From the NCBI RefSeq assembly GCF_015220045.1, contig NZ_JADBGB010000001.1, positions 248,001 through 312,000 on the forward strand: a stretch of 64,000 nt of DNA. Reading direction: 5' to 3'. This document shows, piece by piece, positions 10,011-18,213 of this stretch. The notes under the pieces were generated by a model, which searched no databases, was not told the origin of the DNA, and saw nothing but the letters and a program-made list of their open reading frames with translations. Position numbers and translations under genes: made by a program. The stretch is from Marivivens aquimaris (GTDB lineage Bacteria > Pseudomonadota > Alphaproteobacteria > Rhodobacterales > Rhodobacteraceae). The first letter of the stretch is position 1; every line of letters begins with the position of its first letter.

Positions 10011-11071
10011 TGGTCAGCCTCCGCCTGTTTTTGCTGGTTGCGCTGGAACAGCACGATCGGGACCACGAGGATCAGCAGCAGGATCACCGCTACCGCAGAG
10101 GCCACCGGCCAGTCGCGGTTGGAGAAGAACTCTTCATACAGGATCTTACCGATCATCAGCGTGTCTGATCCGCCAAGCAGCGACGGGATTACGAATTCGC
10201 CGAGCACGGGGATGAACACGAGGAAACAGCCCGCGATGATACCCGGCATCGAAAGGGGCAGGGTGACGAGCCAGAAGCCTTGCGTACGGGTGCAGCCAAG
10301 GTCTTCGGCCGCTTCGAGCAGCGAGACGTCCAGCTTTTCCAGCGTCGCATAAATCGGCAGGATCATGAACGGCAGGTAGGTGTAGACGATGCCGACATAG
10401 ACCGCGAAATTCGTGTTCAGCATGGTCAGCGGCTCGTCGATGATCCCGAGCCACAGCAGGAAGCTGTTCAGGAACCCTTCGCGACCCAGAATGCCCATCC
10501 ATGCATAAACGCGGATCAGGAACGAGGTCCAGAACGGCAAAATAACAAGCATCATCAAGGTCGGGCGCCATTCCTCGGAGGCTTTCGCCATGCCGTATGC
10601 AATCGGGAAGGCGACAAGCAATGTGATCGCGGTCGAGATGATCGCGATTTTGGCCGAGGACAAATAGGCGGTGTAGTAAAGCGGGTCGCTGGCGAGGAAT
10701 TCGAAATTCTCGAAGTCCAGATTGCCGAAGAACGACTTAAGGCCGGTCCATCCCTCCGACATCTCAAGCGTCGGGGTATAGGGCGGGATCGCGATGGCGG
10801 GGTCCGACAGTGAAATCTTCACCACGATGATGAAGGGCACGAGGAAGAACACCAGCAGCCACAGGTAGGGTACCGCGATCACGGCAAGACGGCGGTTGAT
10901 ACGGTAGGCCGCGACGAAAACCGCGAAGGCAATCAGCAAGCCGCCGGTAAAGTGGCTGCCATCCGCTTGGTTCAGCCAGATCAATGCGACGCCTGCCACT
11001 GCGAGCAGGGCGGCAAGGACCAGATCGGCCTTACTGGCGTATGCCGACTCCAGAGTTTGGGAAAAGCGCAT
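10007..11071 (-). CDS. potH: Putrescine/polyamine ABC transporter permease PotH, with N-terminal extension
   Basis: 354 residues. The core from about residue 62 (RLAVIAVPYLWLLVFFLVPFIIVVKISLSDP) matches PotH closely, including WTSFLIRVYAWMGIL, the EAA loop EAAEDLGCTRTQGFWLVTLPLS and FIPVLGEFVIPSLLGG. Compared with E. coli PotH (317 residues) it is longer at the N-terminus. The added part contains two hydrophobic stretches (about 16-33 and 43-57), which would give eight rather than six membrane segments. Ten bases separate it from potG. The function of the extension is not known. Confidence 0.94.
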   Translation of the reverse strand: MRFSQTLESAYASKADLVLAALLAVAGVALIWLNQADGSHFTGGLLIAFAVFVAAYRINRRLAVIAVPYLWLLVFFLVPFIIVVKISLSDPAIAIPPYTPTLEMSEGWTGLKSFFGNLDFENFEFLASDPLYYTAYLSSAKIAIISTAITLLVAFPIAYGMAKASEEWRPTLMMLVILPFWTSFLIRVYAWMGILGREGFLNSFLLWLGIIDEPLTMLNTNFAVYVGIVYTYLPFMILPIYATLEKLDVSLLEAAEDLGCTRTQGFWLVTLPLSMPGIIAGCFLVFIPVLGEFVIPSLLGGSDTLMIGKILYEEFFSNRDWPVASAVAVILLLILVVPIVLFQRNQQKQAEADQ

Positions 11072-11080
11072 ACCGCCCCC

Positions 11081-12220
11081 TTACTCGGTCAGCACAACGC
11101 CGGCGGTGTCGGTCCACGACAGCCAGACATTGTCTTCCCAAGTGAAGTCGCGGCGCGACAGGCGGCGGCTGTTGGTCATCGAGGCCTCGACCTTCTGACC
11201 GTTGCCCAACGTGACGAAGTAGCTCGACAGGTGACCAAGGTAGCCGATGTCGAGAATGGTGCCGTGCGCGTGGTTTGCGCGGTCGGTCATCGGTTCAGAA
11301 GTCACAGCGATTTTCTCGGGGCGGATGGCGTAGGACACGCGCTGGCCGTCGGTGATGTGTTTGTCCGTCTTGGCATGGATCGGCGCGGCACCTTCGGCGT
11401 AGTGGATTTCGATCCCGCCTTCGACGACCTTTGCGTTGCCTTCGATGATGTTCACATCACCAATAAAGTCGGCCACATAGACGCTGTTGGGCTCTTCGTA
11501 GATGCCGGAGGGCGTGTCGACCTGAATGAGCTTGCCGTTGTCCATGACCGCGATGCGGCTGGCGACGGTCATCGCTTCTTCTTGGTCGTGGGTCACGATG
11601 ACGAAGGTCGTGCCCGTCTTCTCCTGAATGTCCATCAGTTCGAACTGCGTGTCGTTGCGCAGCTTTTTATCAAGCGCGCCAAGCGGCTCGTCGAGCAGCA
11701 GGAGCTTGGGTGCCTTGGCGAGCGAGCGGGCGAGGGCGACGCGCTGGCGCTGGCCACCGGATATCTGGTGGGGTTTGCGCTTGGCAAACTTCTCAAGTCG
11801 CGTGAGACGGAGCATCTCTGCAACGCGGTCCTTGATCTGGTCTTTGGGCATGTCGGAGCGGCGCAGACCGAAAGCGATGTTGTCGAACACGCTCAGGTGC
11901 GGGAACAGCGCGTAGCTTTGGAACATCATGTTAACGGGGCGCTTGTTTGGGGGAACTTTCACGATGTCCTGTCCGCCAAGAAGGATCTGGCCTTCGCTCG
12001 GCATCTCGAAACCTGCGAGCATCCGCATTAGCGTGGTCTTGCCGCAGCCCGACGGGCCGAGGAGAGCAAAGAATTCCTTGGCGTAGATGTCGAGGGTCAG
12101 GTTGTCGATTGCGGTGAAATCACCAAACCGCTTGGTCACGTTCTTGAACTGGATCAGCGGCTTTTCGTTGGGGTCATTCCACGGGGCAAAGACTACCGGC
12201 GTTTTGGAAAGTTCGGCCAT
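11081..12220 (-). CDS. potG: Putrescine/polyamine ABC transporter ATPase PotG
   Basis: 379 residues from ATG 12220 (MAELSKTPVVFAPW). It powers uptake through PotH/PotI. Walker A is GPSGCGKTT, the Q-loop MMFQSYALFPHL, the ABC signature ISGGQRQRVALARSLA and Walker B LLLLDEPLGALD; the switch histidine is in VIVTHDQEEA. The C-terminal 120 residues form the TOBE regulatory domain of MalK-like ATPases. I preferred this start over an in-frame extension to 12280 because similarity begins here and AAGGAG lies about a dozen bases upstream. A GC-rich hairpin lies between it and potF. Confidence 0.95.
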   Translation of the reverse strand: MAELSKTPVVFAPWNDPNEKPLIQFKNVTKRFGDFTAIDNLTLDIYAKEFFALLGPSGCGKTTLMRMLAGFEMPSEGQILLGGQDIVKVPPNKRPVNMMFQSYALFPHLSVFDNIAFGLRRSDMPKDQIKDRVAEMLRLTRLEKFAKRKPHQISGGQRQRVALARSLAKAPKLLLLDEPLGALDKKLRNDTQFELMDIQEKTGTTFVIVTHDQEEAMTVASRIAVMDNGKLIQVDTPSGIYEEPNSVYVADFIGDVNIIEGNAKVVEGGIEIHYAEGAAPIHAKTDKHITDGQRVSYAIRPEKIAVTSEPMTDRANHAHGTILDIGYLGHLSSYFVTLGNGQKVEASMTNSRRLSRRDFTWEDNVWLSWTDTAGVVLTE

Positions 12221-12249
12221 AATTCCGAAATGCTCCTTGTAAAATAGGA

Positions 12250-12301
12250 CCCCGCGCCCGTGTTTCAGGGCGCGGGGCAACAGGCATCAAATTAGATGCC
12301 C
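12250..12301 (-). promoter_or_regulatory. Tandem stem-loops between potF and potG
   Basis: Two inverted repeats lie end to end. GGCATC / GATGCC (12283-12300) spans the potF stop codon. A perfect 10-bp stem CCCCGCGCCC / GGGCGCGGGG (12250-12277) follows and, on the minus strand, is trailed by TCCTATTTTAC. Such structures after a binding-protein gene usually act as partial terminators or 3' mRNA stabilisers that raise binding-protein output. Confidence 0.65.
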
Positions 12302-13374
12302 GATTTGATCTTGGTCCACAGACGGGTCAGCGTACGCTGCGAACGCGCATCCCACGGGGTTGTGGTGTAGAGGCTTTCGAGCGTGGCTTCGTCCGGATAG
12401 ATCGCGGTGTCGCCGATGACGTCTTCGATCAGGTACTCTTGCGAAGCGAGGTTGCCGTTCGCGTAGTAAACGTAGTTCGAAGCCGCAGCCATGTTCTCTG
12501 CGTCCATGATGAAGTTCAGGAACGCGTGGGCACCTTCGGGGTTCGGCGCGTCAGCCGGAATGGCCATCATGTCGAACCACATCATCGCGCCTTCGGCCGG
12601 AGCGTTGTAGGCAATCTCTACGCCGTTGTCGGCTTCCCAAGCACGGTCACGCGCCTGAAGGATGTCGCCCGACCAACCCAGAGCAACGCAAATTTCGCCG
12701 TTGGCGAGGGCGTTGATGTATTCCGAGCTGTTGAACTTCTGGATGTAGGGACGAACAGCCATGATGACTTCTTCGGCCTTTGCCAGCGACTCTTCGTCGT
12801 GGCCATCGGGGTCCATGCCTGCGTAGGCGAGGGCAGCCGGAATGACTTCGACCGGAGCGTCGAGCAGTTGGATGCCGCATTCGGACAGTTTTTCAGCGTT
12901 TGCCGGATCGAAGATCAGCGACAGGCTGTCGAGCGGAGCGTCCTCGCCGAGGATTTCCTGAACCTTGTCGACGTTCACGCCAATACCGGTGGTGCCCCAC
13001 ATGTAGTTGATGGCGTATTCGTTGCCGGGGTCATACTCGGCGGTGCGGTCCTTGATCAGGTCCCACAGGTTTTCCGCGTTCGGCAGCTTCGAGTAGTCGA
13101 GCGGCTGAAACGCGCCCGCAGCGATCTGGCGCTGAAGGAAAGTGCCGGTCGGAACAACGACGTCGTAGCCCGAACCGCCCGAAAGCATCTTGGTTTCCAG
13201 AACTTCGTTCGAGTCGAACACGTCATAGACCAGTTCATAGCCGGTTTCGGCTTCGAATTTGTCCAGCAGTTCTTCGTCGATGTAGTCGGACCAGTTGTAG
13301 ACGTGGACTTCTTCGGCAGCGGCAACCGAGCCGAAGGCCATCAGTGCCGCGATCGGCAGCATCGTCTTTTTCAT
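12292..13374 (-). CDS. potF: Periplasmic putrescine-binding protein PotF
   Basis: 360 residues starting at ATG 13374 with a Sec signal peptide (MKKTMLPIAALMAFGSVAAA, cut near residue 20). The mature part matches E. coli PotF block by block: VHVYNWSDYID, YDVFDSNEVLETKML, MWGTTGIGVNVDKV, SSEYINALANGEICVALGWSGD and the C-terminal TRLWTKIKSG. It captures putrescine or related polyamines for PotGHI. The promoter region carries a palindrome shared with the divergent aminotransferase gene and the nearby GntR gene, so expression is probably linked to polyamine supply. Confidence 0.95.
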   Translation of the reverse strand: MKKTMLPIAALMAFGSVAAAEEVHVYNWSDYIDEELLDKFEAETGYELVYDVFDSNEVLETKMLSGGSGYDVVVPTGTFLQRQIAAGAFQPLDYSKLPNAENLWDLIKDRTAEYDPGNEYAINYMWGTTGIGVNVDKVQEILGEDAPLDSLSLIFDPANAEKLSECGIQLLDAPVEVIPAALAYAGMDPDGHDEESLAKAEEVIMAVRPYIQKFNSSEYINALANGEICVALGWSGDILQARDRAWEADNGVEIAYNAPAEGAMMWFDMMAIPADAPNPEGAHAFLNFIMDAENMAAASNYVYYANGNLASQEYLIEDVIGDTAIYPDEATLESLYTTTPWDARSQRTLTRLWTKIKSGI

Positions 13375-13421
13375 GTTTGATCTCCCATGTTGTACTGTCG
13401 GTCACGTTACCGACTTTCGAA

Positions 13422-13431
13422 TTTGATCAAA
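13422..13431. promoter_or_regulatory. Palindromic operator candidate in front of potF
   Basis: Perfect palindrome TTTGATCAAA about 50 bp upstream of the potF start. Read on the minus strand it continues as TGATCAAATTCG, a 12-mer repeated exactly in front of the GntR gene at 17634-17645. Probable binding site of that regulator. Confidence 0.5.
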
Positions 13432-13696
13432 GTACAGTGCGTCGTGACCGTAGTTATTGGCAGTGCCACTTTGCATCCCGCCACGGTAGCGACGAAAAAA
13501 CAAGCATTGTTGTAGGTCAGTTTTGCATTATCGACAGCAGATGGCGCGAATTTGGGCGTAATGTTAAGCTTGTTCCCGACAAGCGGGTGCCGCAAACCAC
13601 CTAAATCGGTGTGATCGAAAATCCATCGTCGTGTCCGTTGAAAGGTGCAATCCGGCATCGCGATTCCCGTCCGGATGCGCTGACCTCCGGTGGCAA

Positions 13697-13706
13697 TTTG
13701 ATCAAA
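13697..13706. promoter_or_regulatory. Palindromic operator candidate in front of the aminotransferase gene
   Basis: The same palindrome TTTGATCAAA, four bases upstream of the TTGACA box at 13711. A protein bound here would sit against RNA polymerase at the -35 region. The rest of the 13375-13806 divergent gap contains no gene I can support. Confidence 0.5.
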
Positions 13707-13710
13707 ATAC

Positions 13711-13738
13711 TTGACAGTAGACCTGCTTAAAATATCCT
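13711..13738 (+). promoter_or_regulatory. Promoter of the aminotransferase operon
   Basis: TTGACA (13711-13716), 16-base spacer, TATCCT (13733-13738). This is the best sigma70-type match in the divergent region, giving a leader of about 60 bases before ATG 13807. Confidence 0.55.
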
Positions 13739-13806
13739 CGCCACAAAGGACACCGGCCCGAGGGCCGCCGACTGTCCGCTCTATTCCGCCCTTTGCAGGA
13801 GCAGCT

Positions 13807-15204
13807 ATGAACCTCATCAGCACCCAGACCCCGACCGCCGAACTTCAGGCGCTCGATTCCGCGCACCACATGCACCCGTTCACCGACGCCGAGGGCCTTG
13901 CTGCCAAAGGTGCCCGCGTCATTACCCGCGCGGAAGGCGTTTGGCTGCAGGATAGCGAAGGGCACCGCATCCTCGACGGTATGGCCGGTCTGTGGTGCAT
14001 GAACATCGGCTACGGCCGCGACTCGCTGGCCGAAGTCGCCGCGCGCCAGATGAAAGAACTGCCGTACTACAACACCTTTTTCCAGACGACCCACGTCCCC
14101 GTCATTGCGCTGTCCGCAAAGCTGGCCGAACTGGCGCCGGGCGATCTGAATAACGTCTTCTTCGCTTCGTCGGGTTCGGAAGCCAACGATACCAACCTGC
14201 GCCTCGTGCGCCGCTACTGGCAGTGCAAGGGCCAGCCCCAGCGCCGCATCGTGATCGGCCGCAAGAATGGCTACCACGGTTCGACCATGGCCGGTGCGAG
14301 CCTTGGCGGCATGGGCGGGATGCAGGACCACGGCGGCGGCATTATCGACGGCATCGAACACATCAACCAGCCGAACTGGTGGTCCGAAGGTGGTGATATG
14401 TCGCCCGAGGACTTCGGTCTCGCCCGCGCGAAAGAGCTGGAAGACAAAATCCTCGAAGTCGGCCCCGAAAACGTCGCTGCCTTCATTGGTGAACCGGTGC
14501 AGGGTGCTGGCGGCGTGATCGTTGCTCCCGATACCTACTGGCCAGAAATCCAGCGCATCGTCGACAAGTACGGCATCCTTCTGATCGCTGACGAAGTCAT
14601 CTGCGGCTTCGGTCGTACCGGTGAATGGTTCGGCTCGACCACTGTCGGCATCAAGCCCGACATCATGACCATCGCGAAGGGTCTGTCTTCGGGCTACATC
14701 CCGATCGGCGGTTCGATCGTGTCGGACGAAATCGCGCAAACCGTCGGCGCGCAGGGCGACTTCAATCACGGTTACACCTACTCGGGTCACCCCGTTGCGG
14801 CAGCCGTTGCGCTGGAAAACCTGCGTATCCTAGAGGAGGAAAACCTCGTCAGCTACGTGAAGAACGACATCGGGCCGTACCTTGCAGAAAAGTGGCACAG
14901 CCTTGCGGATCACCCGATGGTGGGCGAGACCAAGATCGTCGGCCTGATGGCCAGCCTCGCGCTGACCCCGAACAAGGACGCCCGCGCCAAATTCGCCAGC
15001 GACGAAGGCACCATCGGCTTCATGACCCGTGAGCGTTGCTTTGCCAACGACCTGATCATGCGCCACGTTGGCGACCGCATGATTATCGCTCCGCCGCTCG
15101 TCATCACCCGCGAAGAGGTCGACGAACTGATCGTGCGCGCCCGCAAGTCGCTGGATGAAGCCTACGAGCAGGTGAAAGAGCAGGGTCTCTTCGTGGCGAA
15201 GTGA
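13807..15204 (+). CDS. Class III (omega) aminotransferase, probably putrescine-pyruvate type
   Basis: 465 residues from ATG 13807, with AGGAG six bases upstream. A PLP enzyme of the class III family: the PLP phosphate site is FFASSGSEANDTNLRL, the conserved aromatic region YHGSTMAGASLGG, the Asp motif LIADEVICGFGRTG and the Schiff-base lysine in IAKGLSSGYIPIGG. The full N-terminal HHMHPFTD block is of the SpuC/putrescine-pyruvate aminotransferase type, which also resembles taurine and beta-alanine enzymes. Polyamine use is inferred from the divergent potFGHI and shared operator. Its stop overlaps the next gene's start. Confidence 0.88.
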   Translation: MNLISTQTPTAELQALDSAHHMHPFTDAEGLAAKGARVITRAEGVWLQDSEGHRILDGMAGLWCMNIGYGRDSLAEVAARQMKELPYYNTFFQTTHVPVIALSAKLAELAPGDLNNVFFASSGSEANDTNLRLVRRYWQCKGQPQRRIVIGRKNGYHGSTMAGASLGGMGGMQDHGGGIIDGIEHINQPNWWSEGGDMSPEDFGLARAKELEDKILEVGPENVAAFIGEPVQGAGGVIVAPDTYWPEIQRIVDKYGILLIADEVICGFGRTGEWFGSTTVGIKPDIMTIAKGLSSGYIPIGGSIVSDEIAQTVGAQGDFNHGYTYSGHPVAAAVALENLRILEEENLVSYVKNDIGPYLAEKWHSLADHPMVGETKIVGLMASLALTPNKDARAKFASDEGTIGFMTRERCFANDLIMRHVGDRMIIAPPLVITREEVDELIVRARKSLDEAYEQVKEQGLFVAK

Positions 15205-16499
15205 TGGATTTCCTGACAGCAAACGACAAGCTCGGCGAATATCCGTCGAGCTGGTACGCCGCCACGGCAAAGCCTCTGCCCCCTCAGCCCGCGCTGCGGG
15301 GGCATGTGCATTGCGACGTCTGCGTTGTGGGCGGCGGTTTCACGGGCCTCTCGACTGCGCTGCATCTGGCTGAGCGCGGCTACAAGGTGACCTTGGTCGA
15401 AGCACAGCGCGTGGGTTTCGGTGCTTCGGGCCGCAACGGTGGTCAGGTCGCGCAAGACCAGCGGCTCGATCAGGAAGAGCTGGAAAAGATGATGGGCAAG
15501 GATATCGCCCGCCAGCTTTGGGCCTTGGGGCAGGAGAGTGCGCAGCTTGTCCGTGACCTTGATGCCAAGTGGGATTGCGGTGCCGGTTGGGTGCCGGGGA
15601 TCATCCACGCGGACCACAAAGAGCGGTTCGTCGGGCATTCCCATGCCTACGCCGAGAAGCTGAACCGCGAATACGATTACGATCTGATCCGCCCGCTGGA
15701 CCGCGACGAAATCCGCGAACTGGTGGCATCTGAGGCCTACCACGGCGGCACGCTCGATATGGGCGGCGGGCACATCCACCCCCTCCGTTTCGCGCTGGGC
15801 CTCGCCCGCGCCTGCCAGCAAGGCGGGGTGACCATCTACGAACAGACCCGCGTGGTCGACATCGTGGACGACAGCCCTGCGCAGGTCATCTGCGAGCATG
15901 GCACGGTCGAGGCCGACTATGTCGTGATGGGGTGCAACGGCTATCTTGGCAAGATGAACGGCCACGTCGCGGCCCGCGTCATGCCGATCAACAACTTCAT
16001 CGTGGCGACCGAGCCGCTGGACGACCCCGATGCGGTGCTCAAAAACAATCACGCCGTTGCCGACAGCAAGTTCGTCATCAACTATTTCCGCCTGTCCGAG
16101 GACAACAGGATGCTGTTCGGTGGGGCAGAGAGCTATGGCTACAAGTTTCCGTCTGACATTGCCTCGCTTGTCCGCAAACCGATGTCAGAGATTTTCCCGC
16201 AGCTTGCTGACGCCCGTATCGACTACGCTTGGGGCGGCACGCTCGGTATCACAATGAACCGGATGCCGCATTTCGAGCGACTCTCGGGCAATGTTCTGAG
16301 CCTTTCAGGCTATTCGGGCCACGGTGTCGCGATGGCGACGCTTGCGGGCAAACTCGCTGCCGAAGCTATTGCGGGGCAGGCCGAACGGTTCGACCTCATG
16401 GCTTCCGTTCCCACGCCGCGCTTCCCTGGTGGTGCTGCGCTGCGCTGGCCGCTGCTGGTGCTCGCAATGGTCTGGTACAGTATGCGGGACAAACTTTGA
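15204..16499 (+). CDS. FAD-dependent amine oxidase/dehydrogenase (DAO family, PuuB-like)
   Basis: 431 residues from ATG 15204, coupled to the aminotransferase by a TGATG overlap. The N-terminal ADP-binding fold is DVCVVGGGFTGLSTALHLAERGYKVTLVEA, followed by GFGASGRNGGQV, the block typical of gamma-glutamylputrescine oxidoreductase (PuuB) and related amine oxidases. C-terminal FAD contacts lie in LSGYSGHGVAMATLAGKLAAEA. The neighbours suggest oxidation of a polyamine, its glutamyl conjugate or a downstream amine. The exact substrate cannot be read. Confidence 0.86.
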   Translation: MDFLTANDKLGEYPSSWYAATAKPLPPQPALRGHVHCDVCVVGGGFTGLSTALHLAERGYKVTLVEAQRVGFGASGRNGGQVAQDQRLDQEELEKMMGKDIARQLWALGQESAQLVRDLDAKWDCGAGWVPGIIHADHKERFVGHSHAYAEKLNREYDYDLIRPLDRDEIRELVASEAYHGGTLDMGGGHIHPLRFALGLARACQQGGVTIYEQTRVVDIVDDSPAQVICEHGTVEADYVVMGCNGYLGKMNGHVAARVMPINNFIVATEPLDDPDAVLKNNHAVADSKFVINYFRLSEDNRMLFGGAESYGYKFPSDIASLVRKPMSEIFPQLADARIDYAWGGTLGITMNRMPHFERLSGNVLSLSGYSGHGVAMATLAGKLAAEAIAGQAERFDLMASVPTPRFPGGAALRWPLLVLAMVWYSMRDKL

Positions 16500-16933
16500 T
16501 CCGTCTCGCCGTGCCGTCGGACGTCGCCGCGATCACCGCCATCGCGTCGGCATCCTTCGCGCACTACGTCCCTCGTATCGGCCAGCCGCCTGCACCAATG
16601 GTTGCGGACTATGCAGAGCTGGTGAGTTCGGGCGGCGCCTATGTATTCGAGGACGAATTGATCCTCGGCTATCTCGTTCTGGAAGTGTTGGACGACGCCA
16701 TGCTGCTCGACATCGTCGCGGTGTCACCTGAAGCGCAGGGTCGCGGGGTAGGGAAGGCGCTAATGGTCTTTGCCGAAAATCAAACGTGCGCCGCAGGTTC
16801 GAGCGCGATCCGCCTCTACACCAACGCGCTGATGCACGAGAATGTCGGGCTCTATGGCAAGATTGGCTACGTCGAAACGGGGCGGAAAACCGAGAACGGC
16901 TTTGACCGCATCTATATGGAAAAGCAGCTTTAG
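16496..16933 (+). CDS. GNAT family N-acetyltransferase
   Basis: 145 residues. The acetyl-CoA binding motif A reads LDIVAVSPEAQGRGVGKALMVFAE, followed by the beta-bulge region AIRLYTNALMHENVGLYGKIGYVETGRK. I place the start at TTG 16496, whose TTGA overlaps the stop of the oxidase gene and keeps the third gene of the operon coupled; no better in-frame ATG exists. In this setting it may acetylate a polyamine or a product, but the family is too broad to say. It converges on the GntR gene with a four-base stop overlap. Confidence 0.82.
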   Translation: MIRLAVPSDVAAITAIASASFAHYVPRIGQPPAPMVADYAELVSSGGAYVFEDELILGYLVLEVLDDAMLLDIVAVSPEAQGRGVGKALMVFAENQTCAAGSSAIRLYTNALMHENVGLYGKIGYVETGRKTENGFDRIYMEKQL

Positions 16934-17580
16934 CTCATCGACGAGCGAATCTGATCAAAGCCCTGCGCGATGTCGGCGTAGATCGCAGCGCCGACACCCG
17001 TCGCGTCCTTACGGCGAAGCGCTGCAATCGCGTCCGCGTGTTTGTCGTCCAGCGTCGCGGTGCCGAACCGCCCACCCATGACCCGCAGGCTTGGACCCAT
17101 CCGCAGCCACAGCGTATCGGCCAGTGCGACCGTCGTGCGCGCTTCGGATGCCGCGTAGAGCGTGGCGTGGAAACGGTAGTTCTGAATGAGGTAGCTGCGC
17201 ACATCACCACGGTCGATGGCGCGGTTGACCTCTTGGTCGATGGCCTCAAGCTCCAGAATTGCCTCCGGAGTGATCTTTTCCGCAGCCCAGATGGCCAGTT
17301 GCGGCTCTAGCGCCAGACGTGCGAACGCGAGTTCTTCGATGTCGTCAGCCCGAAGAACGGGCACGCAAACGCGGCGGTTGCCAAGAAATTCCAGCGCGTT
17401 TTCGGCAGTCAAACGGCGGATCGCTTCACGCACAGGCGTCATGCCCGCGTCAAGCTCCTGCACCAGTCCTTGGATCGTCACCGCTTGCCCCGGTTCCAAT
17501 TCGCCGCACAGGATCATCTCGCGCAGGCGGCGATAGACCAATTCGTGGGCGGGAACCTTCGGGCTTTGGGCGTCGTCCAA
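16930..17580 (-). CDS. GntR family regulator with FCD ligand domain
   Basis: 216 residues starting at TTG 17580, chosen because AAAGGA lies seven bases before it; the open frame continues to 17622. The winged helix covers about residues 7-70 (VYRRLREMILCGELEPGQAV ... MTPVREAIRRLTAENALEFLGNRRVCVPVL). The rest is a helical FCD domain with metal-site residues in NYRFHATLYAAS and DDKHADAIAALRRKD. It stands at the far end of the polyamine locus and its own promoter carries the motif also found in front of potF and the aminotransferase, so it is the likely local regulator. Confidence 0.9.
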   Translation of the reverse strand: MDDAQSPKVPAHELVYRRLREMILCGELEPGQAVTIQGLVQELDAGMTPVREAIRRLTAENALEFLGNRRVCVPVLRADDIEELAFARLALEPQLAIWAAEKITPEAILELEAIDQEVNRAIDRGDVRSYLIQNYRFHATLYAASEARTTVALADTLWLRMGPSLRVMGGRFGTATLDDKHADAIAALRRKDATGVGAAIYADIAQGFDQIRSSMS

Positions 17581-17630
17581 TCTACGATCCTTTCGGCGGT
17601 GTTTCTCGCGATAGTGGCGCACCGGAACGA

Positions 17631-17645
17631 AATGATCAAATTCGT
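17631..17645. promoter_or_regulatory. Operator candidate in front of the GntR-family gene
   Basis: AATGATCAAATTCGT lies about 50 bp before the GntR start. TGATCAAATTCG matches the potF site exactly. The wider segment is an inverted repeat, AACGAA and TTCGTT separated by nine bases. This suggests autoregulation. Confidence 0.5.
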
Positions 17646-17649
17646 TTTG

Positions 17650-18213
17650 TCAGGCGAGGGAGCCTTCACCGAATTTCAGGATAATAGGGACGATCAGATC
17701 CTCTTCGTCGTCGAGGTGCCGCTGGATCAGACGGTCGAGACGGCCAAGGTCGGTGTGGAACGTGCCCGCTGCATCGCGCAGAGCAATCGGGTCGTCCAGT
17801 TTCTGCAACGTGTTGTTCGCGGAGTCGACAAAACCCGCCAGCAGACCGTCGAGCGATTTGTGATCGCCGTCCAGCAGTTCGAACCCGTACTCCAGCCGCT
17901 CGTCCATCTGCGAGAGGCGGGGGAAATAGTGCATGTCCTCGATCTGGTGGTGGCCGTGCAGGTTGTTGACGAACATCGAGCCATAGCGCGAAATCCGGCC
18001 CGCAAATGTCTGCGCAGACCCGCCATCAAGCAGGCTCTCTGTCTCGCCATTCATCGCAGTAAGCAGGCGGCGGAACTCCATATGCTTTGACAGCCAGAAT
18101 TCGACGAGACCACGGAAGTTCGGGTCCTGCTCCCACGCTTCACGCGGAAAATCGGCCAGCAGGACGCGGAGCGCCTCCGGCAGGCCGTCTCTGTTTTCAA
18201 GCGAAAGGTCCAT
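17650..18213 (-). CDS. Hemerythrin domain protein
   Basis: 187 residues forming a four-helix HHE domain. Candidate di-iron ligands are in FWLSKHMEFRRLL, NLHGHHQIEDMHYFPRL, LDGDHKSLDGLL and LIQRHLDDEEDLIVPIIL. Such proteins bind oxygen, nitric oxide or iron; this one has no signal peptide and should be cytoplasmic. ATG 18213 overlaps the last base of tamB, so it is the third gene of a tamA-tamB operon. I know of no functional link between a hemerythrin and the TAM complex. Confidence 0.88.
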   Translation of the reverse strand: MDLSLENRDGLPEALRVLLADFPREAWEQDPNFRGLVEFWLSKHMEFRRLLTAMNGETESLLDGGSAQTFAGRISRYGSMFVNNLHGHHQIEDMHYFPRLSQMDERLEYGFELLDGDHKSLDGLLAGFVDSANNTLQKLDDPIALRDAAGTFHTDLGRLDRLIQRHLDDEEDLIVPIILKFGEGSLA

